From assembly GCA_028641055.1 (NCBI GenBank), contig CM054062.1, forward strand, positions 18,781,639-18,845,638: a stretch of DNA of 64,000 nt, in the 5' to 3' direction. The stretch comes from Alopecurus myosuroides. Taxonomy: Eukaryota; Streptophyta; Magnoliopsida; Poales; Poaceae. Within the stretch, counting starts at the first letter, position 1. The number at the start of each line of letters is the position of its first letter. The notes beneath the pieces were generated by a model, which was given only the letters and a program-made list of their open reading frames with translations, had not been told where the DNA came from and ran no database searches. A program made the translations under genes and the position numbers. Shown here one piece after another: positions 22,875 to 33,230 of this stretch.

Positions 22875-23011
22875 CCTGTTTTTCAACCCGTAAAAGTGCA
22901 CAAAAAGTGCCATTCTCAACCCTTAAAACTGCTCTAAGGGTTTAGGGGTTTAGGGGTACTACTAGAGATGCTCTTACCTAATCAAGATTTTGGGTCCCAC
23001 CAGACGTGTAG

Positions 23012-23152
23012 CGCCCCACCATACGGCGCTGCTCTTCAGAGCACCACACCCCCGTGCGGCCGCTGCAAAAAAGGTTAGTTTTGAAATTATTTTACGTTTA
23101 GGTTCATTTTTTGCTGAAGTTTGACCACGAGGTTAGATTTGTGATTTTTCAC
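23012..23152 (-). repeat. Right terminal inverted repeat of the MULE, outer part
   Basis: This is the reverse complement of the left arm. The inner part of the same TIR lies at 20281-20340, separated by the 2.6-kb Harbinger. A short segment at 22977-23011 has no counterpart in the left arm. Confidence 0.85.
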
Positions 23153-23161
23153 TATAGGTGA

Positions 23162-23501
23162 AGAGAGAATGCAGTACAAATCACACATCAGACATCAACC
23201 TAAGTGAATGCATCTAGGAAGCAGCAGCGCTGCAGGCGCACACGAACATGGTCGCCAGCCAGGTGAGAGAGTAGAGAGAGAGCGCGGAGAGAGGAAGTGC
23301 GTGCGCTCGCGACGCATAATTTGCGCAGCTGCGACAGTAATAAGTAGGAGTATATTCAGGAAAAACAAAAACGGAAAAGAAAAAGAAAGAAAACGTAGAA
23401 AGACGTGATTGGTGGAGGACCCACACGTGGAAACAAGGCGACCTGACGTGGGAAGGAACGCGACCTGCTGCGTCTAGCGAAGGAACCAGCCGGAAGTGTC
23501 T
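23162..23501 (+). other. Short unassigned interval
   Basis: The sequence is GA-rich (gagagag words, about 23262-23296) followed by an AAAG-rich tract. No gene or mobile-element end is recognised. Confidence 0.4.
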
Positions 23502-24830
23502 GGGTGTGTTTGTTTGGGCTGGTTGTGGCTGGCTGTGGCTGGTTGTGGCTGGCGCTGGCTGGCTGTGGTGCTGTGCAAGGAAAACTGCTGTCCAGGAAAA
23601 GCTGCTGTTTTGAGTTGACCTGTTTGGCAACATAGCTGGCTGTCTGGCTGTGAATTGATAAATTGTCTGAAATACCCTGAGAGTAATGAAAAAGAGTATT
23701 GTTGGAGTTTCATTACATCAAATTAGCTAACTTAAATAGTACCAAAGCACATACCGATTACAACGGACTAGCTAATTCAAATTTGTCCAAAATACAATTC
23801 CATTATATAGACTAGCTAATTCAAATAGGTCCAAATTTATCAGCGAGATTCTTGTAACCCTTTTTACTCAAATATTCCCCATCCCTGTTGTTTGCATTCA
23901 CTTCTTCCATACATATGTCGCAGAAAACACGAGTGAAGTATGCATCCCAATTTGCCTTCTCCATTGCACTAGCAACCATAAAAAATATAGCACATTAGCC
24001 TAGCAGCTAGCAAAAATATAGCACTACTAGCCAGCCAACAAAAATCCATGGGTGCACTAGCAGCTACCAACATATAGCGATTCATACCATCTACCACTTC
24101 ATACCACATATATCTAGTATTTCATACCACAAGCTATACCATCTAGCACTTCATCATACCACATATATCTAGCACTACTCTACTCTCTGTCAAAATTTAG
24201 CACTACTCTGTCAAAATTTAGGGAGAAGAAGGGGCAAGGAAAGGGAAAGGGAAAGGCTCACCTTCACTGGGAGGAGGGAGGGCCGAGCTGCTTCACCGGT
24301 CTGCCGCCGTCGGCCGAGGAGAACTGCCGGCGGGCGGATGGGCAGGGGCTGCGGGCGGACGACTGGGGTCGACGGCTGCTGGCGGACGGGCAGGAACCTG
24401 CGGCCAGGGAGGAAGGCAGAGAGGCGGCGACGGTCGGGGAGTATGGCAGAGAGGCGGCAGAGGTGGAGACGGACGGCGGACAGGCGGCGGCGGCGGTCGG
24501 GGAGTAGGCGCGCGGGGAGGAACCATATCCAGGGTGTGTGTGCGGGCAGAGAAGGGTTGGAAAAGAAAAAAAGGAAATAAAACCTGGTTGTTGGTTCGGT
24601 GGTTGGTTCGGTGGCAGTTGGACGTAAATTCCTCAAAGGATATGTCTAATTTTCGGTACCGCTTCGCTCCATTTGCGGGAAGCCGCACGAAGCAGCCTGG
24701 GGCGTGCTTTCCGGCCGACGCCTATTCTGCTCGCTCGCTTCCTCGAAGCCAAAAGCCACCGCACCCTGTTTGGTTGATCTGAGATGCTTTTTCCACTGGA
24801 AAGCCCTCGGAAGCCCAAACAAACGCACCC
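23502..24830 (-). mobile_element. Deleted PIF/Harbinger derivative
   Basis: Inverted ends GGGTGTGTTTGTTTGGGCT (23502-23520) and its near complement (24812-24830, one mismatch) bound 1329 bp. It contains a Myb/SANT-like ORF1 start but no transposase, so it is an internally deleted copy. The flanking triplets (tct and tta) do not match, so no target duplication is visible. GGCTGGTTGT-type repeats fill 23516-23570. Its right end lies 202 bp upstream of the host gene ATG. Confidence 0.6.
23821..23979 (-). pseudogene. Myb/SANT-like DNA-binding fragment (Harbinger ORF1), 52 codons
   Basis: The ATG at 23979 opens a 52-residue frame containing MEKANWDAYFTRVFCDIC and later GYKNLADKF. These are the hallmarks of the first helices of Myb_DNA-bind_3 (PF12776), the DNA-binding partner protein of PIF/Harbinger transposases. 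The usual domain is longer; here a TGA follows GPI. It is therefore a fragment, or a first exon whose continuation is lost. Confidence 0.7.
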
Positions 24831-25032
24831 TTAACGGGGCAAGCCCACATTAAAAATCCTAAGCGAAAGGATGAAATAAAATCGCCCAGGCGATGGCGAG
24901 TGTTTTCCGCGCGCGCACCGATTAATCTTTCAATCGATTCGAATAACTCACAACAGAAAAAGGGGAAAGAGGGGAAGAAGAACCCTAGAACTCCAGGCGG
25001 CTTTGCGGAGAGAGAGATCTGGGAGCCAAAAC

Positions 25033-25132
25033 ATGTCGCCTCTTCGATCCTTCGGGTCTCTCATCGCGCGGCGGCTCTACTCTCGCCGGATCTGCGCAGG
25101 ACCAGCGAGGCGGCTCATCCACCAGTCTGTAC

Positions 25133-25207
<75 letters not shown>

Positions 25208-28200
25208 CGCGTGTGGCTAATTGATCTCTCCTACCTGGCGCAGAGGAACCTTGCGGACGATGTGGGGGGGTCGGGCTTCTCTGGCAGGTAGCTTACGTTG
25301 TTTATTACTTAATATTGAATAATTTCGATTGTAATTTTGCCCAAATCCTGTGTTAAGTAGGACCAGCAACAAATTGGGGATCAACTACTTTATTAAACAA
25401 AAACAACAAGTTATTACCCTTGAAAAAACAACAAGTTATATAGCCCAAGTCTAGCGCGAATATCTTAGTTGAGGTGGCAGTAAATTTGATCGGAATTGAT
25501 GTATGATTTTACTAGCAACATGCCCGTGCGTTGCAACGGGAGAAAAAATTACACACACCTCTATTCCAATGCTCCGCCCCCACCAAATTATCATCCTTCT
25601 CATTACCTTGAACAGTGGTTATGGTGTGTACATGATGATAACACATCCGAACGATGATCAATCTCACCTGTAATTAAAACGCACAAGTGAAGGGATGTTT
25701 AAAACTTAGGATCCGCTTAGAATGTAGGTTTTGTTTCCCGACCGAAATAATTAGCTCCGGAATTGTAGCATGCACGTAAAAACCGGCGGAATTTTTCTGG
25801 GACCATCCATGGTCCTTGAGGTTTAACGAAACCACCGCTCATAGAAATAAAAAAAGAAAACCAAGTGTATACTGGAATCGGTCGAAAAAATTCACGGATC
25901 AGGAAAACATGCCCGTTTTGGGCTCGAATCCAACGAACCAAGCGAGGCCTTAGAATCTCGCAAAGCTGGACGTGAGGGCCACTGAAACCAAACCTGCCAT
26001 GGTCACTAAATTTTCATTTAAACCCCACATTACAAAGAAGATTGCTACAAATACAAATAAAAAGAACAATTCGAACACAACCGAGATCTACTTTAAGTGG
26101 ATCAGGCCTGACATATGGATACCCTATCCTAATGGACAGTTCGAGACATGGTCGGATGGAATTATATTTCTATGAAATATACACGTAATTGGACCTTGAG
26201 ACAGCCTAGAACTCCTCTATGTCTTGTGTTGTTCTAGAGCACATGTTTAGAAGAGAACCAGACTACAGCAATTAGAAGTAACAACAACAATGTGAAACGA
26301 AATAAAAAGAAAGAATTGTCTGTTTCGAATCAAACCTTCGTATGGTTTTTTTAACCCGCGTGGTCACTTCATAAAATCCCACAAATCCTGACCCATCTCT
26401 CAGAAGTAAGGTACAACCTGATAGCCAGTCCTCTTGCCGAGACTTCAGCTTGCTGCAATGTCAGCAGCACAATTACACACACAGATAGAACTTGCAACCT
26501 TAATCCGTGAAAGTTTACTCGTTTCTCTGTAACTGATACTGGAAACCAAGAAAACAAAAACAATGAGTGTCTTCCCCGGGCCTCATCTGGAACCAGTGCG
26601 ACGACATCAACCGCCTCGTCATCTACTTCATCTTCCACTTCAACACCCATGCGGCCACGCCGGCATGCTCGCCGCCAGACATCGCGTCCTTGCCGTCGCC
26701 AAGCTCCTTGTCATGTTCTTCCTCGCCGTCTGGGCCTCCGAGTCGAACCGCAACCGTCTCCTGATGGCCGCACTGCCATGTACGGCAAGTGAGCTGGCAA
26801 CATCGTCGTGCAACTCTCTCCCAGTGGTGCGGGACATCTTGTGGCTCCCGGTGCTGCTGGTGGTGTTTGAGTCGAGGCATGCGTTCATGGAGGTGAACGA
26901 CGCCGTCCGGCACAAAAGGCCTTTAGGATGACACTAACCGGGCAGCTGTAGCAAAAGACAGCCGGAAGATGACACAGTAGGCATTCTGGGCGCTGGTGCT
27001 GTGGAACCTTGGCCACAAGGTCCCCCGGGATCCCGAACATGTACATGAGGTCCCGCGCCACCGTGATCTTTATTCCACGTGTGCGCAAGGAGGCACGTGG
27101 ACGCGATCTGCAATACGGATCGATAACTACACCACTTGACTAATGCAGGGATCAACAGGCAACTGAACTCGCGCGTTGTTATCACTTGGAGCGAACTACA
27201 AAATTTTGTGGTATCGGTGACGAAAGTAACGACATACGGACATCCTGGCCGACGATAGGCGGCATACGGGGACATGAAGGTGATGTCGATGATGCCACGC
27301 TCGCCCCTGGAAGCCGAGCAGGATGGATGCCATCTCGATCGGCATTGGCGTCGTGTAGCCGGCCTTGTCTTTTTATTTTGCGGGTAGTCTAGCTGGCCTT
27401 GTCGATGGTGCGGGTCGGCGTTGTCGAGGGCGCGTTGCGCCCAAAGCCATAGGCTCGTGGAGAGGAGAGAGATCAGTTTGGACGGGACACAGATTTATGA
27501 TTGTAAAGGAAAAAAGGCAGGTCTCGTCCGTGGGTCGGAATATATAACCAGTCCGTCTGCCCTTTTCCTTTCCTTTGTGAACTTTGCCAACCACACAAAC
27601 GATCTAGCGATGTAGACGGCTCCTTCCGGGAATTCAGCGAAAGGAGAGGGACAGGTTTTTTTAGCGAGAGGAAATTAAAGGCACGTTTTCTTACCGGTTT
27701 TCTTCCGTTTTCTTGACGTACCAATGTTGCTAAGAGAAATTATAGTAGAGAAGAGAGAAATCCCAATAGGTATAACTTACCGGTGGCAATGTGGGTAATT
27801 TATGTCATATTTGAGGGTAGTTTCGATGACCTACCAAACCAAACCAAGGAAGCCTTAACGTCTTTTATTATTAGGTATATGATTATTAGGAAAGGGCATT
27901 TGGTGATCATCTTATAATAATGATATATAAAGATACAAAATTCGAATTCCTGTCAATAGAATGGAAATACTTCTCCCCTTTTATTTGCAGGCCCATCTTG
28001 GTCAACTAATTTATTTCTGAAATGGTTGTTACTAGTTTGGACTTGATTGATTATTAAATGCTTAAGCTGCAGTTTGGTTTATATGTTCACGAGGATAGAC
28101 AGATATAATCAAAATCATCAACCCCAAGCCTAAGAATAAATGTTCTAAGCCAAGCTGTCGCCCAATTAGATAGATTGTAGTGATTATGTCCTAACTATGC

Positions 28201-29208
28201 CTGGTAGTAGGATTGAAATTCTGAAAAAAAAAATGACATGATACTATTTCCCGAGAAAATGCAAAAGCTATGGGTAGTTAGAAATAGTTATTTACATGCG
28301 TACGGGTAGGCCGGGTACAACTCAGCATGCCACACCCTAAATTCAAAACTCCACCTATTTAGATTCTTCAAGTAAAACCATATAACCTCAATGCTAGCTG
28401 CCCTATCATTATTACGGGGCTACTTTGGTGGTCGAGTTTAGATGTTGGCAGAGTCCAAGTTTTTTTTTTTTTGCAATTCATACAGAAATCTGACCTGCAG
28501 TTCACGAAGGCAGGATACTACAGGGGTAAATTGTTGGTTAAAGCTCTCACATACAGTGTGAGAAAAATGTAGGAATGAACTATCGTATTAGTTAAGTTAT
28601 GCTGTAGCTTTGTGATTTACGCAAGTTAATCTTCGCAGTTTGCCGGTGGGTGGCAAGTTTTCTGCTGGCATTATGATGGCGGGTACCTTCTCTTCTGCCT
28701 TGGTCGGGGGAATGTTGTATTTCACAGAGGAACCACCTGCTGCAGGTAGGATAGGACCACGTATGAATTAGTTACCTGTTGCCTAATTATGTAAACCATG
28801 AATTAAACCTTGTCTTGCTCAGCTTCGGGACTGAATTACATGGACGAAGCGACGCTCGAGGAGGTAATTGCTGACGAGGAGGACGCGACAAAGGAAGCGG
28901 CTTTGAAGCCGATGTTCGAGGAGTGGATGGTCAAGTACGGGCGAAGGTACAAGAGCGAGGAGGAGATGACAATGCGCTACAGGGAGTTCAAGCGCCATGT
29001 CAAAGACATTGAGAAGGCTAATGCGCTTGGCAGTGGAAAAGCCACATTCGGACTGAACCATCTTTGTGACTCGACAAAGGCAGAGTCTCGCATTCGTGGT
29101 GGCGGTTGCCGTGATCCTACTCGTACGGAGGAGTTGATGTTCATGCTGCATTGTGATGCTATGTACCGGCGTGCTGTCAGATGGTGGACTCAGCACCATG
29201 GTAATTGA
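25033..29208 (+). CDS. Host gene: I29 (cathepsin propeptide) domain protein with mitochondrial-type N terminus, 4 exons
   Basis: Coding exons are 25033-25128, 25244-25287, 28639-28745 and 28823-29208. All introns are GT-AG and the frame is kept at every junction, giving 633 nt and 210 residues. Residues 1-45 are Arg/Ser/Leu-rich without acidic residues until about 37, like a mitochondrial presequence. Residues 54-75 are hydrophobic (GIMMAGTFSSALVGGMLYF), a probable membrane span. Residues 113-170 match Inhibitor_I29 (PF08246). The ERFNIN motif is E130, R134, F138, H141 (usually N), I145 and N149, and the GxNxFxD motif is G159, N161, L163, D165. No papain-type catalytic domain follows; the tail is basic and Trp/His-rich. 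I29 domains normally block their own cysteine protease, so a stand-alone inhibitor role is possible but unproven. A Helitron occupies most of intron 2. Confidence 0.85.
25136..25204 (+). repeat. (CT)34 microsatellite in intron 1 of the I29 gene
   Basis: The run starts about 8 bp after the intron 1 donor (25129) and fills more than half of the 115-bp intron. It is likely length-polymorphic and may act as an extended polypyrimidine tract. Confidence 0.95.
25522..25539 (-). terminator. Helitron 3' terminal hairpin
   Basis: CCCGTTGCAACGCACGGG (minus sense) folds as a GC stem with one bulge; CATGTTGCTAG follows to the element end. In Helitrons such a hairpin signals the end of rolling-circle transfer. 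It is not a transcription terminator. Confidence 0.7.
26563..27090. pseudogene. GC-rich captured gene fragments inside the Helitron
   Basis: The segment is much richer in GC than the flanking Helitron ends and has open frames on both strands, for example 26563-26931 on plus and 27088-26885 on minus. None has a recognisable domain. Helitrons commonly carry host gene pieces, so captured exons are the best explanation; the source gene is unknown. Confidence 0.4.
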
Positions 29209-29928
29209 AGGGATGCAGAATGATGAGGATGGCGACAGTTGTTCTAAGTTAGCGAGTCTGTGTGTATTTTCCCTATGATGAGTAAAAACCTGTAAGGGCA
29301 GTGACATTATTATGCGAGCCTGCTAGCAGGAACCTTGTGATAATGTGTTACTAACAGTACATTCCTACATATCCTACCTGAATTTGTTAATTATGGCAGT
29401 ATCCGCCCTTGTTAGTCATGCTCCTGTAAAGTATCTGCATTTAGACGAGTCACTGTTGTACAGACAGTGTAATTATAACATCCTGATGTCTCTAATTTAT
29501 ACTAAGAATCACTCTCCAGTGATGCAAAATGTGTTGCATGGTTAGAGCAAGTTAACTGTGATCTGGGTTTATGCTTTGTACAATGTTCCAGCACCATTTC
29601 CTCGTTAACTCCACAAGTGATTTGCAGGCGGTCTGTTAAAATGCATGTGTTAAACTTTGTACATTGGCCTGGCGATATGAACTTTGGAGTGAAGGGCAAT
29701 CAAACATGTTTGGAGCAAAGAGTGGTATTGCTTGAACGCGAGATATTATACTCGCACTGGTAGAAAATTACGAGCAGGTGGGAGGGTGGAAGATTCATTC
29801 TTTAGTTTTGGTCGGACGCCCTCCCACCCAACCCCACGTTGATGTTGATAAGTTTGATGGTGAAGATCTCGATGCCGTGTGTATTAGAGCGCCCGTGTTA
29901 AGGACAGTGGCGAAGCTAGAAGATCAAG
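29209..29928 (+). other. 3' flank of the I29 gene
   Basis: The first few hundred bases probably hold the 3' UTR, but no single poly(A) signal stands out. An inverted pair GGTGGGAGGG and CCCTCCCACC lies at about 29778-29830. CACTGGTAGAAAA at 29769 resembles a CACTA terminus, but no partner is seen. Confidence 0.4.
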
Positions 29929-30559
29929 TCATTGTTTTACCGGCCGGACCCGAACTCCCCTCGCGTCGCTCCCCTAGGCGATGATAGAGCCGATACCCCG
30001 CGCCACCGCCAGCCCTCCCAGCCGCGCAAGCCCCGCCGCCGGCGGCAACCTTCATCCGCGACGGTGGCGGCACCCCGCCGCTGCCCAAGGAGGTTGGGGA
30101 GGGGGCGGTCCGCGTCGGGCGGTAGGCCGACCCGTGGGGGCGGAGGCGGTCAAGGAGGTGGGCGCCAGGCCGGCGGGCTCGGTCGGGGGCCGACGTGGGC
30201 GGGCGGTGGCCGGCGAGTGGCCGGAAGGCGACGTAGTGTCGGCGGCGGCGGCGTCTCCCCTACAGCGAGCTCGCGCGCCCGATGGGATTCAAGGGGGGGG
30301 ACATCTTGGCCCGTTAGGGCTGGTAGGCGGTGGGCGGCGGCGCCGCGTCCTGGGCGCCTCTATTGGGCGCGGGTGCGTCGGCGGGTGGCTGGTGGCGCCG
30401 ATCGGGGAGGAGGACGCCGGGGCGACGGCCCCGGGGAAGATGGTGGAGAAAAGATAAACTGAGCGGTGTGTGTGTCGGTTTGTGGTGCAGAGGTGGTTGC
30501 TGGTGGTGGCCGGTGCTTGGTGGTGTTGGAGCTCCTGCCGGTGTGGTGCTGGGAGGCGT

Positions 30560-32333
30560 TGATACGTCCATTTTGCATCACTATTTTATATCGTTATTTT
30601 CTGTTATTCATCGATACATTTCTTGTTATGATACATTACTTATTTTATTTCATCTTAGTTTGCATGTTTTTAATAATTATGGGAGAAGAAACATCGGAAC
30701 CAGAAATCTGATGGAAAAAGCACCGTCAGGACACCCTATTTCAGAAGATCAGAAGAAGAGGGGGAACACCGGAGGAGTCTTAGAAGTCCCGAGGAGGAAG
30801 CTAGCCAGAAGGGCACCCAGAGGGGTCCACCTGGGGCCCACACCACCAGGCGGCGCGCCCCCTGGCCACGCCCGTCAACCCTTATTATTGATAGAAAACC
30901 TTTCGATCTATCAGAACAGATCAGGCCATCTATCAATCGATTTGAATCATCTCGCTTTTCGTTCATTTCAGCCACGCCATAATAGCCGCCACAATAAGAA
31001 AGAAGCAAGCGAAACAGCTAGAAGCGCTCGCTTCGCCGCGCCCAACAATTCTTATTCACGGGAAAGCCAACCGAAAGATTCGATTCGGACTTCGTAGAGC
31101 CGGTGGGGGTGGTCTGGTCCCCCTGGCCCACTCATGGGCGCCCCCTTTTGCGTAGTTGACCCCCAGGGAACCCTAAGCCCCATAACATCGTCGAAGAATT
31201 ATTTCGCCGCCTCCTCGGGGCGGAAAACACCAGAGAGAGAAAAGCTCTCCGGCAAGGAGAAATCTGCCGGGGAAATTCCTCCCCGGAGAGGGGAAATCGT
31301 CGCCATCGTCACCGTCATCACTCCGGGCTTCATCGAGTTCATCATCATCCTCATCCTCATCGCCAGCACCATCACCTTCACTGTCCACCTTCATCCCGCT
31401 GTAACAATTAGGGGTCTTTATCGTTGCTCTTCACTAGATCTCTCTCCCGGTGTGGATTACTTGTTAGTAGTTCATGCTTGTGCGATGTATCGGTGTTTAT
31501 ACTTTATGACCATATTGTTATTATCCATTATATCACTTCTGATTATGATCCATATGATGTCTTGTGAGTAGTTCGTTTAGTTCTTGAGGACATGGGAGAA
31601 TTCATGATGTTAGTAGTGAACTTATGTTGAAGTAATATCTCTTGGTTCGGTATTTAAGTTGTGGTGCTATTCTTCTAGTGGTGTCATGTGAACATCGACT
31701 ACATGATACTTCACCTTTATAGGCCTAGGAGGATCCATTATGTATTTGTGTATTAATTGTGGGTTTGCCGGAGTGACAGAAACCTAACCCCCGTTAGGAA
31801 ACCAATGCACGAGGGAGTGTTGGGTCCCGGAGTTTTAAGGACGTGGTTTGATTTATCTTAATTACTTTCTTGTATTTGCAGATGCTCCTTTTGGGAGTTT
31901 TAAGGACCTCCCAAAAGGAGTTTTAAGGGGTATAATCACAAGTATGTATTAGTCCTAGTTGAGCGGTGCATTAGCATAGGTTCACCCACAAAACACTTAA
32001 CGAACCAATAAATATTAATCAACTATATGAAGCGAAAGCACTTGAAGAAATTCCCATGTGTCCTAGAGAACGTTTGGTAATCATAAGTTGAACAACCGGA
32101 TTGTCCTTTGCTCTCAAAAGGATTGGGCCACTCCCTGCAATTATTATCACTTTTATTTATTTACTCGCACTTTATTTATCTGCTATATCAAAAACCTCCA
32201 AAAACCCGTTTGCTAGTGTTTACAGTGAATTCTCTATCCAACCCACTTTTCAACACCTTCTTCTCCTCGTTGTGTTCGACACTCTTATTTATCGAAAGTA
32301 CTACGATATACCCTGTATACTTGTGGGTCATCA
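30560..32333 (+). repeat. Solo LTR-X, 1774 bp
   Basis: It begins TGATACGTCC and ends GGTCATCA (TGAT...ATCA) and is flanked by ggcgt (30555-30559) and ggcgc (32334-32338), a 5-bp target duplication with one change. Its 3' part matches 2786-3498. No internal retroelement sequence adjoins, so unequal LTR recombination has removed it. The TGATACGTC start hints at an Athila-like family. Confidence 0.8.
31885..31920. repeat. Perfect 13-bp hairpin gained within solo LTR-X
   Basis: CTCCTTTTGGGAG (31885-31897) and its exact complement (31908-31920) flank a 10-base loop. The other LTR-X copy lacks it at the same place (about 3085). GGAGTTTTAAGG occurs three times around it, so it probably arose by template switching. 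Confidence 0.8.
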
Positions 32334-32839
32334 GGCGCCGTCCTCTCCGACTGGTGTCTCCACGCGGTGCGGTGATCCGGGCATGGGATCGACGTTATCT
32401 AGAACCCAACTTTGGTGGAAGGTGGTGCGGGTGCTGGTGGTCTGCGTACTGGAGGAGGAAGCCGGGGCGGCTGCCCTGGAGCTGCGGCTGCAGCGGGAGG
32501 TGTCGATGTGACGCGATTGGCGGTGTTTTGGTGGTCTGGCCGCTCTCCATCGAGCGGTTTGCGGGGTTTGTGATACATCCCGGGCAAAAGCCCTGCCCTG
32601 GCTGTTGGCCGGGCTGACGACGGCGTCGCCTCCGGGCGCCGCGTCCTTTCTTGAAGGCGTCGTCGAGGCGGTGTTCTCGCTTCTCTGCGTCGGGTTCTCC
32701 GGGGTAAACCCTAGATCCCTTGCAGATTGGGCGAGGTAACGCTTCTTGACTCTTGGGGCCTCGCCTTAGATGTTCCACCGGCCATAGGAAGTTGTGGAAG
32801 TATGGTGGTCGGCAGCGACGACTCTTCGTAATCGGCTAG

Positions 32840-33230
32840 GTAGTGCACGCCCCCGGGGCTGGCGTGGATGTTGGAGCGGCGGCTCCGGAATATTTGCGTT
32901 GAGGTTGACTTTGCCGTGTTTAGTGTCGACTTTGGTTGCTAGGGCAACATGGTCTCGGCTAGTTTACGGGCGCGACCTTGGGGCCGGCGTGGAAGTCGGA
33001 GCGGCGGCTCCGGGGTTTTCATCTTGCATTGAGTTTGTCTCCGCCGTGTTTAGTGTTTGGCTTTGGTTACTAGGGTGACACTGGTCGTTGACTAGTTTAG
33101 GGGCGTGGCCTCGGGGCTGGTGTGGATGTCGGAGCGGCGGCTCCGGGTTTTCTTCTTGCGTGAGGTTGCCTTCGCCGTGGTAGTGTCAGCTATGGTTGCT
33201 AGGGCGGCGTGGTCGACGACTCGAGTTGTA
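32840..33230 (+). repeat. Three tandem repeats of about 125-133 bp
   Basis: Each unit begins near GGGGC-GG-GTGGA, then GGAGCGGCGGCTCCGG, a GAGG/GAGTTTG segment, GCCGTG and GGTTGCTAGGG. Anchors start at 32855, 32980 and 33113. They form the 3' half of the non-LTR-type element. Confidence 0.75.

Larger units (their letters stand above)
20354..22973 (+). mobile_element. PIF/Harbinger transposon, nearly complete
   Basis: Inverted ends GAGCATCTCTAGTAGT (20354 and, complemented, ending at 22973) are flanked by TTA on both sides (20351-20353 and 22974-22976), the 3-bp duplication of PIF/Harbinger. It encodes one transposase with a single frameshift. No Myb-like second ORF is visible. It was inserted into the right TIR of the surrounding MULE. 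Confidence 0.9.
17725..23152. mobile_element. Mutator-like transposon (MULE) with long terminal inverted repeats
   Basis: Terminal inverted repeats of about 142 bp (17725-17866 and 23012-23152) start GTGAAAAATCACAAATCTAA and differ at only a few positions. Perfect 9-bp target duplications TATAGGTGA flank them (17716-17724 and 23153-23161). Long TIRs with 9-bp duplications are diagnostic of the Mutator superfamily. No MULE transposase is present. The interior holds MITEs, a duplicated GC-rich segment and a nested Harbinger, so it is non-autonomous and may be a Pack-MULE. Confidence 0.85.
25512..27882 (-). mobile_element. Complete non-autonomous Helitron in intron 2 of the I29 gene
   Basis: On the minus strand it starts TCATATACCTAATAATAAAA at 27882, preceded by A, and ends CTAG at 25512, followed by T. 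Nine bases before the end is the hairpin CCCGTTGCAACGCACGGG. TC start, terminal hairpin, CTRR end and A/T target without duplication are the Helitron hallmarks. It is 2371 bp long and has no Rep/helicase gene. Its 5'-terminal 120 bp recurs at 16436-16560. Confidence 0.8.

Noticed and set aside
28810..28822. Independent start for the last exon of the I29 gene
   Set aside because: The bases before 28823 are a splice acceptor (tgctcag). The frame joins exon 3 exactly, so no separate short gene is needed.
29763..29785. Possible CACTA transposon terminus (CACTGGTAGAAAA)
   Set aside because: No inverted partner, subterminal repeat or 3-bp duplication was found nearby.
29932..30581. GC-rich frames of 73-176 codons on both strands
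   Set aside because: They overlap in all frames and lie in the GC-rich leader of a non-LTR-type element; no family signature.
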